This document shows positions 34,306 through 45,408 of a stretch of 64,000 nucleotides of DNA, in pieces. The notes under the pieces are model-generated. The model was not told the origin of the DNA, did no database searches, and saw nothing but the letters and a program-made list of their open reading frames with translations. Every line of letters begins with the position of its first letter. The stretch's first letter is position 1. A program made the position numbers and the translations under genes. Origin of the DNA: Dactylonectria macrodidyma (taxonomy: Eukaryota > Ascomycota > Sordariomycetes > Hypocreales > Nectriaceae); assembly GCA_020744425.1 (NCBI GenBank), contig JAGMUV010000006.1, forward strand, positions 1,302,001 through 1,366,000, written 5' to 3'.

Positions 34306-37300
34306 GGCTGCTCTCCGCGAAAGCTGTTGGACGAGCTCGGAGCTTCCGACCCAGGGCGTCTACAGGCTGAAGAGCAGGTCAGCAACTCATGAGTGAAGGG
34401 AAGCCTGCGGGTTGAGAGAGATAAAAAGCTGGAGGGAAAAAGTTGGAAGTTCTCCTCCTGTGCGAGGCGAGGTGGGAGAGGAGACGGAGTGGAGCGGCCT
34501 AGTGGCCGATGTCGTCGTGCGTCTGTTGATTTGGGGGCTTAGTTGCGAGGAGATGAGTGGAAGAAACGGCGAGATGAAGAGGAGACGCAAGACCAGGGTA
34601 CGTCGGATGCGACGTGACGTGACGCCAGGTTGGGGAGGGGAAGGCAAGGCAAGGACAGAGGAAGTTGCATGGACGATGGACAATGGACAATGGTGGTCGC
34701 AGCAGATGGGTGATATGATGATCCGATGGAGGGGAGAGCTGCAGGTGGTGCAGATGCGCTTCGTGCTAGCTAAGTACGGCCACCAGCCGGTAGCTTCAGT
34801 GCATGCTCCTACCGGGACATACCTGGACACACTGGGACTCTGGGAGGGGGCGCGAGCTCCAGTGGGGGCCTTGGCCTGCAAGCCGCTGGATTCTCAACCA
34901 GGGGCAGCCCAACTGAGCCCAATTGAGGAAAGCCAGGCGTTGCAGCCACGGAATTTTAGTGGATCGAGGCGTATCCCGAGCTCTCCCCTCCCCGCCGCCA
35001 CCAGGCCCCGAACGCCAAACGGCCCTCTCCCTGTAATTCTAGGCCAGACGCGCAAACGAAGCAGAGCTATGGATTTTACGCGACCGACCGAGCCACCGAT
35101 GCACAAGGGACCGTGGATCGATCGGTGGGGGGGGAGGGAGGCGGTTGTGGATGCTGTGAAAGCTTTTGGCTAATACGTAGCTTCGGGATACTAGGAGTTC
35201 TCACGGCTGAAGGTGGAGGACGAAGAGGAAAAAAAAACACTCACGTACGTACGGGTAGAAGTCATGAATAGGGGAAATTGTTCACTTATCGCATCCGCAA
35301 CACGTCGCATTCGGGAAAGGAAGCTTCAACCGTCCACTAATTAGCTGCCGCTTGTCTGCGGGAGTGTGGGTTGAGGGAGCACTGCGTCTGCATCCCCGTA
35401 TGTACAACTTACAAGTCATAAAAATTTCCCATCCATTCCAGCTGAGGTCGCGGAGACACGAACCAACCACACCGAGCCGGCGAGCCCAAGCTCCCTCTGT
35501 GCTCCTGCAGCACCGTTTATCTCTTGTCACTATGGTCCGCTGTTCCCTCTCTTGCCTAGCCTGCTGTCGGTGCTACACAGGACGTGCAGGGGCGGCCGCA
35601 AGCCCCGAACGCTTTGGTGGGCTGGGCTCCCAAGATAAATTGCAGGGCACCACCAGTTCGCACGGGCACGCCACAATGCGTCATAGCATCATGGGCATGA
35701 AAATAACATAAAATAAAATAAAATAGGAAAAATATCATGATACTGAACAATTGCTTGCCTCTCGCCACAGCACAGGGTCATCTCAAGGCGTCACATTCAT
35801 AACAATGCTGCGTTGCTATCTTTGCATACATCCCTGACTAACTTACATGTAAGTATCATGTATGATTAGCACATCTTTGGAACCCTGCAGACGCCTGTTC
35901 TTCAGAACCCACCCTGCTGCATCATTCGCCCGATGGTGTTCTGATCGCTCTGGCTTGCCCTCCCTGGCTGGCTGCGTCTGAGCCTTCATCAAGGGCCCCG
36001 TCGCATCATTCATCCCTGGACCACCACCACAATCCGACGCCGACGCCGCAAATACGACGAGGCGCGACCCTCGCGTATCAGCGCCTCTTGAGTCCATTCC
36101 AGGGTTATGCTCGCTCAATGAAGAATTGAACAGATCCCTGCCTGCCTGCCTGCCCGTGTAACCATAACTCGTTGCATGCGCGCTTTGGAAAGTCTCATCC
36201 CCCGCCCTGTCTTGTCTCAACAAACATGGCGTTCAAGAACGCCCCAACCATCTTGGCTCGAGCTAAATTCCGCTGCCCAAAGCCTCATCATGATCCTGGC
36301 ATCTGCAGTTCTCGTCTTCGTTAATTACTTTAAACCAATTGCTAATTATGTAGATGTCCTTGACCACACGGGTGAGTAAAATAGGTTAGCCTGGAAAAAC
36401 ATCACCCTTTGGGGCGTCATGGAAACCGGTCCCGCCGGCATCGTCATTTTGGCCTGCATAACCTGGTTCGGATCTGATCTGAAGCACGCCTTAATTGCAT
36501 AGCGACTCGCTTGTCAAATCTCGCCTGTCTAATCACTTACGCACCCTGCCCTCGATTGCCAATTTGACTCACCCGAGACATCTTAAAGAATCCAAGATAC
36601 AAAAATAAGATCACTTCAAGAGGGAGGGCTTTAGAATCGCTACCTATTTTAATGCATACCTCCACCTTCTCTCATCCCAATCAGCATTTCCCCCGCTTCC
36701 CCACACCCCGCCGATGTCATGCCTCCACCACTCCGCTTCTGCATACGTTTGGAATCCCGCGCAGCACCAAAATGGCCTCGACTGTCGATCCGACATCCAA
36801 TTGCATTGCTTTCTTTCTTAGTGCGTCATTGATGGTCTGCTGGGACTCATCACATGGTCGTCTTTGGGATCACGGGTATCGCCATCCCTGCAAGTGTATA
36901 TCGACTCGGTTTGGTACAGCAACAGAGCGTACCGACCAGTTACCCCTCCCCTCATTGTGTCAAGTCCTCGAGGATGATGAGGAACAAATGACTTTTTACA
37001 CGCGTCAACGCGAGTCTATGGCATTCACGCGCTACGTGGGGGTAACCATGGACATGTCTTTCTTGTTTAGTCTCGTACGTTTCTCTCCCGTCCGCAGCTC
37101 CCACGCGAAGGCGTGGCCAGAGTCAGCCACGCTGCTTCTAGCAGCCATGCAATTGGCTTCTTGACGCTAGGCGCGTTCAAGTTCCCGAAGACATTGTCTC
37201 AGACTTTGACGCCAGATTTGGAACTGTAACTTCCCGTAATCTGGATAATGCCGGCAAGTGGCGGGAGGAGCCTCATGCCATATCCCTTTTCTTCCCCTTT

Positions 37301-37423
37301 ACCATCATCCCTCGCGAGTATCAATCAGCTAGGCATCCCGAGTCTTGCTAAGAAATGCTTCTCCCTTTCTGGCACGTAGCACTATAATTCGACCACAGAT
37401 GTCGCTGTAGGCCACTGTCGGCT
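34306..37423. other. 3.1-kb intergenic region, no supported gene
   Basis: This lies between the glycogenin start and the CDF transporter stop. A 253-codon plus frame (34412-35173) and smaller frames are present but look like chance products of GC-rich promoter DNA. Around 36200-36900 several short hydrophobic frames occur without a joinable exon set. A (AAAAT)n run is at 35701-35726 and a (CCTG)n run at about 36137-36155. Confidence 0.5.
35701..35726. repeat. AAAAT-type microsatellite
   Basis: AAAATAACAT followed by three AAAAT units and AGG; noncoding. Confidence 0.8.
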
Positions 37424-38818
37424 TTACAGGTCCTTCTTCAAGGCATGCTCTGGCTTGTGAGTTGTCTCGTAGTCGATATGGACATAGGCACGCTCAATAT
37501 CTGGTAGATCCTCTAACTTGATCTGTAGTGCCTCGGCAATGTCGTGGCTATCCTGCAGCGACTGCGAGCGATCCATGACAATGTCGACCTCGGCGATGAG
37601 GCGTGGGCCCGAGTGGTAGACGCGGACTGTGTCGATACCCTGGATTGCGTCCGAGTGAGTTATGCACACGTATGTAATAAGCTGCTGGGTCTCAACGGAG
37701 GCGGTGACTCCCACGAGGAGGAGGAATTCGCCAATAGCGGTTCGCAGCCAGACACCTGAAATGGCGACGGACAGAATGATGGCGCCCATGGGATCAATCC
37801 ACCACAGCAGCTTGGCACCGCCGACGGAAGTCAGGATACCAAAGCCATTGACGAAGAGATCGTTGCGGTGGTCCTGCCAGAGAATGTTGACCTGGCTGTA
37901 CTTGTCCTTGATGGCCCAGCAGTATAGGAAGAGAGAGAACTTGGTGGCAAATGCGGCGCACACAGAGATGACAGACGGGAGATTAAACTTCTTAGCACCC
38001 TCAGCCTCAGCCAGCTCTCGACAGGCAAATGCGATAATGATGAGCGAGACGGCGATCATGAGGAAGCAAAAGATGATGTTGCCGACGGTCTCAAGTCGGG
38101 CCTTGCCAGCGGGAAAGCGGCGCGGGTCGACGCGGTGGATAGCACGGTTGGACAAGATGAGAGTAATGTTGCTGAGAGGATCGAAGATCGAGTCAGCCAT
38201 GGTGGTGAAGAGGGACAGGGAGCCTGAGGAAACGGCGGCGTAGAGTTGAAGACCCGCGAGGATAACATTGGCGGCTAGCGAGCCGTAGACAGCAATGCGG
38301 AACTTCAGTTGATCCTCACTAGCCTCATGTCGGGCTTCATCGCGGTGCTCTTCAACCGACTTCAGCATGCGCTCAATTGTCTCATTCTGCTGCTTGTAGA
38401 AGCCCTGGACTCGGCGAGCAGATGGCCTGGGGCCGGTCTTGGCGGGGAGGCACTTGGAACTGGCAGCGCTGTCGCGTTTGCGGGACGTGTTGGCCTTGAT
38501 CTGTTCAAGGTCGGAGTCCGTCTTGTAAGAGAGAGAGAGGCCATAAGGGTCGTTCTCGAGACCGGCGGCAATGCCAGGAAGCCTTCGGCGACCGGCAGTG
38601 AGTTGGCTCTCAACATCAGTCAGGTGCGAGAGGTTGCGGACGATGGTCTCGTTATCATCGACAGCCACTGGCTCCACGGCGGTACTTGAACCGTGACGGG
38701 AGGGCGAGGCCCGGCGACTATGGTTACGGCTGTTGGCGCGACTGCTGGCCCGGTCGATGGGCTGGAGATGGATGGCATGGGGATGGTGGGTAATGGTGTT
38801 GTGGCCGTCGGGCGTCAT
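37424..38818 (-). CDS. Cation diffusion facilitator transporter (Mn-CDF type)
   Basis: A single exon of 464 codons. Residues 1-160 are cytosolic, Ser/Arg-rich and variable. Six membrane helices fall at about 170-400. The metal-site signatures are MADSIFDPLSN in helix 2 and WQDHRNDLFVN in helix 5; both are DxxxD, the pattern of manganese-selecting CDF proteins rather than the HxxxD of zinc transporters. The C-terminal domain (about 385-455: VRVYHSGPRLIAEVDIVMD...AYVHIDYE) is the usual dimerising cytoplasmic ferredoxin-like fold. Family role: proton-coupled export of Mn2+ (or Fe2+) from the cytosol into an organelle. Fungal relatives of this length with long N-termini are common. The substrate is inferred from the motif only. 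The ATG at 38818 is the first in frame after the upstream stop. Confidence 0.88.
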   Translation of the reverse strand: MTPDGHNTITHHPHAIHLQPIDRASSRANSRNHSRRASPSRHGSSTAVEPVAVDDNETIVRNLSHLTDVESQLTAGRRRLPGIAAGLENDPYGLSLSYKTDSDLEQIKANTSRKRDSAASSKCLPAKTGPRPSARRVQGFYKQQNETIERMLKSVEEHRDEARHEASEDQLKFRIAVYGSLAANVILAGLQLYAAVSSGSLSLFTTMADSIFDPLSNITLILSNRAIHRVDPRRFPAGKARLETVGNIIFCFLMIAVSLIIIAFACRELAEAEGAKKFNLPSVISVCAAFATKFSLFLYCWAIKDKYSQVNILWQDHRNDLFVNGFGILTSVGGAKLLWWIDPMGAIILSVAISGVWLRTAIGEFLLLVGVTASVETQQLITYVCITHSDAIQGIDTVRVYHSGPRLIAEVDIVMDRSQSLQDSHDIAEALQIKLEDLPDIERAYVHIDYETTHKPEHALKKDL

Positions 38819-40347
38819 GATGGGCGGATAGTGAAGAGAGTGAGGGAGGAAACAGGAGGGGTGGAAGAAGTGAGAGACACCAAAGGTGAGTGTGAATATG
38901 GCTCAAAGGTCGTAGAGTGGGATTGAACAGGGACTAAATGGCTGGATAGGTAGTACTAATGACGATAAGTGACGTGTGAGATATGATTGAGCGGATGAGG
39001 AGATGGACCGACGCAGTCCGTTGCAATCAGCAATAGATGGGGAAGGAAGAGGCAACCGACTGTCTTCCAATCTCAACGGTGCCCTACCTCATATCCTATC
39101 TACCTTACCTACCTCCCTACCTAAGTAATGACGGTGACTGGGTAAAAGAGAGCGACGTGCGAATTAGCATCTAGTTCTACCACCACTCTTGACTGTCACC
39201 ACGCACACATGACGAGATGTGGGAAGTGGGAATAAAAACCAAGCTGTGATAGTTGCGGGCCTCGTTTGATTAGTACCATGGAGGGATCAGCAAAATGCAC
39301 GGCGAGAACAAGGATTGCTTCATCCAGGTCCAGGCTGTTCCCAAACTGCCCCTCACTTGCCCACCAACCAAACTGTTCGGCGTCCCGGACGACCTCTGGG
39401 TGAAGTGCAGTAACTCACCCACGTGTGAACATCGCGTTACACCAGTCGTGGCCTGTCTGTCTGCTCATCCCGCCCCGGCTGGATGGAGCCCCCTGCTGTG
39501 GCCTTGCCATGCGCATGCTGATGACCAAGTTGTATGAATGTCCCGCCGGGAAGCCGCACTAGCAACTGAATGCACTAACACCCGGATATGCTACTGCACT
39601 TGCAGCGGCGATAGTGCTGGGGCAAAAAAAGAAACTCGCGTGAGGAGCGGAGCCAAACGAGAGCGAGCCGGGGATTGAGAGTGAAAAGCCGGAACTCCTG
39701 CTCCGTCATTGGTGCCTGTGTGGGGGGTTGCTGGCTATCGCTTGGGGGTGTCAGATGCGTATTAGTCGAAGTCCGGAGTCGGAGAAGGACACGGAGACGG
39801 CGTCGTGACACGGAGTCTGTTCAGGCACAAGAATGAAGGGACGTTGAAAATAAAACTCGACAAGGGATGAGCTTTAGTTATAGTTAATCGGATATACCCC
39901 AGACTCAACGGTGGGGATCTCCTCCGTCTTCCGTCTTGTCGTTCCAGTTGTCGGCCTTTCGGGCGACTTCGGAACAGGAGCTGAACGCCGATGGACCCGT
40001 GACTGGTCTAGGACCCTGGGTTTATCATGACTGGACTCTTGGCTCACGACGGCAATACAGCTGCATAGTAGCTGAGACATTTAGTAAGATAGCGTATTGC
40101 AAGCTGTGCCACCTCTGGAAAGTTAAGTGATTCCTGGGCGAGAGGGGATTTGATGGCTCTATTCATCTGATCATGCCATGTTGAACACCTCCAGGTTAAC
40201 ATGAAGATGTAAATTGTAGCATAAATATAGTACCGCTACAATTTGAATTATTACGTCTGATGCATCATCTCCTTTGAAACATAGTTCCGGCAATTTCACA
40301 AACTCATATCCGCGGAAGAGAAACAAGCCCATGTTGAGCAAGCTATT
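38819..40347. other. 1.5-kb intergenic region with TACCTA-type words
   Basis: This is the promoter side of the CDF gene and the 3' side of the hydrolase gene. A cluster of CTACCT/TTACCT words lies at about 39089-39124. No gene is seen. Confidence 0.5.
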
Positions 40348-41303
40348 CTATAGCTTCGCTTCAACCGGCGCAGGCTCGCTCCTCTCCAGGATCCAGTCAA
40401 GAATGTCCTTGGTAAACTCTGCCTTGACGAGGTCCACATGCAATGCATGATATCCGCCCTTGTACGTCTTAATAGTCTTATCCTGGATGTTCTGCCGCTC
40501 CGCGAACTTGATAGCTACATCATAGCTGCACGCCTTGTCCACGTCGCCATGACCAAGCCATAGGCTACGCACCTGTTTGCCGAGAATCACCGACCCGGAG
40601 GCTAACGCTGTTGTGCGATCTAGCATCGACGCCAGGCCCTCGAGCGTGCCGGTATCATGGCACAAGGGGTCATTCGTCATGCCCAGCGCGACCTCCTTGT
40701 CTCGGGTGATATTGTCGGCAGGGATAACGTGACGCAGCTGGAATCGCGGCATCAAACGCCCTGCCAGGCGGCCAGCGGCGACCTTGATGAAGCTGGGATC
40801 CTCCTCAGGGGCGAAGCCGACGAAGGGCGCCTCGAGCAACCAGCCGCGGACCTGGCTCACCAGACTTTCGTACTGTGAGTCACCTGCCAGCGTGAGCACC
40901 TCACCGCCGCCCATAGAATGGCCCATGACGAAGAGAGGCTCGGTGGATGGCAGCTTGTCCTGGATGAAGGCGGCTAAATCGGCGATGACCTGCGATGTTG
41001 GACCCGTCAGGCCCTTATCCGACGGCTTCCTGACGCTGCGGCCCCAGCCGCGCTGGTCAAAGCCAAACGTCTGGATACCGTTTGTGGCAAGCTCGCGGAG
41101 CACCTCACTGTACCAATTGACGTGGTCGCTGAAGCCGTGGACGAGGATGAGCTTGGCGCGAATGGGTCCTGCGGGCTAGTTCCGCGTTAACCAGAGGCCT
41201 TGCCACAGCGTCAGGGGACGGCAAGGAGACCACTTACTGTCCATGTCTTGGTGTATAGGCTGACATCGCCTACTTTGAACGTGCCTTCAGTTTCGGTCGC
41301 CAT
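40348..41303 (-). CDS. Alpha/beta hydrolase, serine aminopeptidase S33 / monoacylglycerol lipase-like
   Basis: Two exons, 41303-41238 and 41175-40348, give 297 residues. The 62-base intron ends at CTAG (41176), so the join reads LYTKTWT-PAGPIRAKLILVHGFSDH; the nearby GCAG acceptor would break the frame. The nucleophile elbow is GHSMGG (about 119), the acid is in GHGDVD, and the catalytic His is in GGYHALHVD. The oxyanion HGFSDH and FDQRGWGRS blocks are the S33/monoglyceride lipase pattern (yeast Yju3-like). The likely reaction is hydrolysis of monoacylglycerols or similar esters, in the cytosol or on lipid droplets; the substrate is inferred. There is no signal peptide. Confidence 0.87.
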
Positions 41304-42309
41304 AATGTGATGAAGCAGCTCCGCTGAACAAGGCGCTCTGGATGGGCTCAATACAGCTTGTACGATAGGGTGGGGGACCGCGGTTGTTCGGTGATACGAA
41401 TGACTGGCACCAACAATGAATCTTGTTCAAAGCGAAGGTTGACTTGAGCGGAAGTAGTGGGGAAATTAAAGAACCTCTGATAGCAGACGAACAATGCACC
41501 TGACCTGTCCGTTGGTATTGTGAGGATTGAAGCTGTAAGCCTTTGCCTGGCCAATAACCTTACCCACGGCTGTGAGCCGTGACATGTGACACGACGCCAC
41601 CCACAACTCCGTAACTTCATTTTCCGAGGTACTTGGACCTGGGGCTGAGTAATACGGACACCGTCGATAACACTAACTGTAATTAAGACACTTGGCCCTT
41701 TCGCTACTTTCGGTAGTTGAATCTCATATCAATCCGGGTTTGGGCTCTCTAGACATGAAGCCTCGAAAAGCCACCGACTAGTTGGTACGGCTTGGCGACA
41801 AGGTGACATCGCTTGCAGGAGCTATCACATCGACCATCCCAGCTTGAGAACCGCCAGCCCACCATCCCACTAATACACCTAGGGTACCCAGCGATCACTT
41901 GCTCGAATCATGAAGGAATGGATCGAGAAGGAGGGAATATTCAAAGTTTAGATACTTCTATAGCACGCCAGCCTCTTAGGGCTGAAGCCCATCCCCTGCC
42001 TCCCAACCGAGCCTCTCCAACCATCCTTTTAAGTAGGACCAATACCAGAACCGACGCCATCAAACCGGAGTACACATCACTGTCGAGTGGAGTTCTCTAT
42101 GCAGCTGCAGCAGTGAGACCATCTGCGGCCGAGATCCAGACGTACATATCCGATAAATAATATACATAATTTGCTTACACCGGTCCTTTGAACCCTCATC
42201 CACAGCTAGGCCGTGCCATTCACTCTCGCAAAGTGCTCGTGTTGGCAAAGAAGGGTGCGCTGCCCTGGCCTTGTCATCCTCACTGATTTGTGGTGGTCAA
42301 TGTTGTTTT
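41304..42309. other. 1-kb intergenic region
   Basis: Promoter of the hydrolase gene (minus) and 3' flank of the ABC transporter gene (minus). No coding pattern is seen. Confidence 0.5.
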
Positions 42310-44748
42310 TCAAGGTCGTTGCTTCTCATGACCCTTTGAATCTTCCGCTCGCTCAACACGGGCCTCTTGCTCTTCAACATCAGCCTCGGCCTCTTCCTCT
42401 TCTCGCCTCTCCAAGTCGTCCTCGAGCTCTTCAGCCTCCGTAATGTGCGCTCTTGACTCCGAGGTCCTCTTTTCGGGCTGCACTTCTCCGCCGCTCATTT
42501 GCCACTCCATCAACTTGCTGAATGCACTCTCGGGGTCTGTTGCAAGCTGGGTGTAGCTACCAATCTCAGCGACCCTGCCTTCGTTGTTGAGCACAATGAT
42601 CTGGTCCGACCGCTTGATGGTTGATAGACGATGCGCAATGGAGATAGTGGTGTTGCGACTGCGCAGTAGGCCAGCCAAAGCCTCGTTGACCAGCGTCTCA
42701 GACTCGGCATCGAGAGCTGACGTGGCCTCATCTAGGATCAAGATATCAGGGTCCTTAAGGAGAGCACGTGCGATTGCAATGCGCTGCTTTTGGCCTCCTG
42801 AAAGCTGAGACCCTCGGGCTCCGACCTGTGTCTCAAGACCTTCGGGAAGATCGCTAATGAAGCTGCAGTTGGCTCGTCGGGCAGCAGCAATGATGTCGAC
42901 TCTGTTGGCGTGGGGCTTTCCATAGGCAATGTTTTCGGCGATCGTGCCGGAGAAGAGAACCGGCTCCTGTGAGACCATACCGATTCGTCGTCTCAGAGAC
43001 TTGACATTCATTGTGGAAACGTCCACGCCGTTGATAGTGATTGAGCCAGATGTAGGGTTGTAAAAGCGAAGTAGGAGAGAAGCCACCGTTGACTTGCCAC
43101 CTCCTGACGGTCCGACGACGCAAACATTACTGCCAGACGGAATCTCGAAGTTCAAGCCGTTAAAGATTTTTACGGCCGGCCGTGTAGGATAGGCAAATGT
43201 TACGTCAGAGAACTTGATAGGGCCTTGCGCTGATTTGACAGGGACGCCGACCGTCTGGTGAATACCTGGTTTGCGATCTTGGAGCTCAAATAGTCGGCTG
43301 GCTGCGCCAACGCCTTTCATAAGTTCCGAGTAGAAGCCCGAGAGACCGAAGAGACTGGAACCTGCGAACGCGGTGTACATCATGAAGGATGTTAGATCTC
43401 CCATCGACATGGCGCCGGATCTCACAAAATTTCCTCCCACAATTAGCATGGCAAGAATGGTCATGTTTCCAGCCCAACCAGTTGAAGCAAAGAAGGTGGC
43501 GGCAACGAGCGATTCTCTTTTACCCAGAGCAAAGATCTTGCGAATTTGCCGGTTGTAGCGGCTCACCTCTTGCACCTCACCGACGAACGCCTGGCTAGTC
43601 TTGATGTTGCCAAGGCGCTCCTCGGCAATTTTCGTCAGGGATCCCAAATTCTTCTGGATGGCCCTGCTGATGTTCCGGATCGCTCGTCCGTAGAGGAAAG
43701 CGCCAACTGCGATGGGAGGAAACATCAAAAGCAACAAACCGGTGAGCTTGGGACTGGTCCAGACCATAATGGCAAACCCAGCTCCTCCACTGAACAGAGC
43801 CCGGAGGCCGTCGCTGATATTCTGCGTAACTGACTTGCCTACTATGACAGTGTCGGAGCTCAGGCGGGAGATGAGGTCTCCAACTCGGTTTGCATCGAAG
43901 AATTCGGCATCCTGGACATATGTGCGTCGGTATAGTTGCGATCGAAGTCTGGCTACAACCCGCTCACCGACGATGCGCAAGAGTACAACTCGGCCAAAGT
44001 TGGCCATGGCACCGACGGTTAGAATAGCACCGAGACTGAAGAAGAATTGGTTCAGGGTCAAGCCAAAGAGACGAATATCCTCGGCTTCGCCCTTGGAGGC
44101 GAGATCCAGGATGCGGCCGACGGAGAAGGGAATGGACATGGTGACGCTGGAAGAGATGACGAGGAATACAAAGGCGACGGAGAGCCAGCGTAGTTCCGGC
44201 CGTGCGATCTTAATTAACCTCCAGACCTCCGCGAAGCCAGCTTTGCCACCGGCCCCCTTGCCCTCCTTGGATAGCTTGGCGGAAAGATTCACCTGAGCAG
44301 CTCGAGCTGCTTTCTCGCTCTTTTGAAACTCGTGCTTTTGTCCATCTTCTTCAGGTGTTTTCTGCGCCTCTTGCTCGGCAGTCTTCTTGGCGCTCTCTTC
44401 CGAATTACTTTGGGCTTGTTGTAGTAGGCGAGGGGCCGTAGAGAACTGGCGCAAGGAGGTTTTTGCAGAGTAGTATCGGGTAGCAGCTTGGTCGCGAAGC
44501 TGGGAGAATTGAGAGTATGGTTGAGGTGTCGGGGCCGATAATCGGAATGCTGCGACAGAGAAAGGCGGGAGCAGAGACTGGCGAGACGGCAAGACGTGTA
44601 ACAACCTCGCATGGAGGAGAGGAGGATCGGGCTTACGAAGAGCAGCTGCTAATGGACTCCGCGATGCGGCGAGAGGCATTTGGGGGGTAAACGGAGAGCT
44701 CTCGGCGATGCGCGGGAGCAGCACTCGGCGGGCTACTCCCGGAACCAT
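42310..44748 (-). CDS. MDL1: Mitochondrial half-size ABC transporter, MDL1/ABCB10-like
   Basis: A single exon of 812 codons. The first about 110 residues are Arg/Ser-rich and almost free of acidic residues, as in a mitochondrial targeting sequence. A charged linker follows, then a six-helix exporter domain (about 185-475). The nucleotide-binding domain holds Walker A GPSGGGKST, the signature LSGGQKQR, Walker B ILILDEATSALD and the H-loop SIAHRLST. Family role: inner-membrane exporter of peptides from matrix proteolysis (yeast Mdl1) or, in animals, the ABCB10 role linked to haem synthesis. The C-terminus is a 50-residue acidic, helical tail (ELEDDLERREEEEAEADVEE) that is longer than in yeast. 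MDL1 rather than MDL2 or ATM1 is a judgement; ATM1-type metal-cluster exporters differ in sequence. Confidence 0.88.
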   Translation of the reverse strand: MVPGVARRVLLPRIAESSPFTPQMPLAASRSPLAAALRKPDPPLLHARLLHVLPSRQSLLPPFSVAAFRLSAPTPQPYSQFSQLRDQAATRYYSAKTSLRQFSTAPRLLQQAQSNSEESAKKTAEQEAQKTPEEDGQKHEFQKSEKAARAAQVNLSAKLSKEGKGAGGKAGFAEVWRLIKIARPELRWLSVAFVFLVISSSVTMSIPFSVGRILDLASKGEAEDIRLFGLTLNQFFFSLGAILTVGAMANFGRVVLLRIVGERVVARLRSQLYRRTYVQDAEFFDANRVGDLISRLSSDTVIVGKSVTQNISDGLRALFSGGAGFAIMVWTSPKLTGLLLLMFPPIAVGAFLYGRAIRNISRAIQKNLGSLTKIAEERLGNIKTSQAFVGEVQEVSRYNRQIRKIFALGKRESLVAATFFASTGWAGNMTILAMLIVGGNFVRSGAMSMGDLTSFMMYTAFAGSSLFGLSGFYSELMKGVGAASRLFELQDRKPGIHQTVGVPVKSAQGPIKFSDVTFAYPTRPAVKIFNGLNFEIPSGSNVCVVGPSGGGKSTVASLLLRFYNPTSGSITINGVDVSTMNVKSLRRRIGMVSQEPVLFSGTIAENIAYGKPHANRVDIIAAARRANCSFISDLPEGLETQVGARGSQLSGGQKQRIAIARALLKDPDILILDEATSALDAESETLVNEALAGLLRSRNTTISIAHRLSTIKRSDQIIVLNNEGRVAEIGSYTQLATDPESAFSKLMEWQMSGGEVQPEKRTSESRAHITEAEELEDDLERREEEEAEADVEEQEARVERAEDSKGHEKQRP

Positions 44749-45408
44749 GGTGACGGTGGGGGATTGATCAGACGGCCTTTAGCGGAGCATCATCAGCACT
44801 GCACTGTTCACGCCGGGGTAGAGCAGGGCCAGGCCGTGGAGAGTCGCAATATGGAAGCGGTGCGGGAAGAGTCAGAGTTGAGCAGACTGTGATGCCGTCA
44901 TCGTCGCGGCATTTCCCAGCCTCCGAAGTTGAGTAGCAATGGAAAGGTCAAAATTTGGGTGGATCCCCAAATCCCCATGGCGCCCCTCGGTCGGAGCTAC
45001 GCACCCAACCCGGCCGATCCGACTGACCGACGACTCTCGGAAAGTGCCCGCATGCGGGTGCTGCAATGCCGAGTCGCGACGGAAGTGTTGGCTTTTCATT
45101 TCATGGAATGGGTGAGTATACTCTTTCACAAAGCGAGGGGTTTCCTTCTATCATTTCCGAGACCGATTTTCAAAGCAAAACCTTTCCATTAACCTTGTGC
45201 AGACAAAGCATTGACTGACAAACTGAGTGGTCCTTAGAGTACATACCTACTTCCCGAGATCCAACCTCCTTAACCACTGAATGCGAATAAAACTACTATA
45301 GAGTACAAGGTAGAAGACCATTGAGTAAGGAGAAAACCACACTTGGCGAGTTTGTATGAAACCTAACCATCTGGGCCGAGATTGGTACCCTGGAGCTTCT
45401 TTTCATCA
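44749..45408. other. Intergenic region between MDL1-like and RTT103
   Basis: 660 bases holding the MDL1-like promoter and the RTT103 3' end. No coding pattern is seen. Confidence 0.5.

Noticed and set aside
34412..35173. 253-codon plus frame upstream of glycogenin
   Set aside because: Low-complexity Arg/Gly/Glu composition, no motif, overlaps the glycogenin promoter; likely chance.
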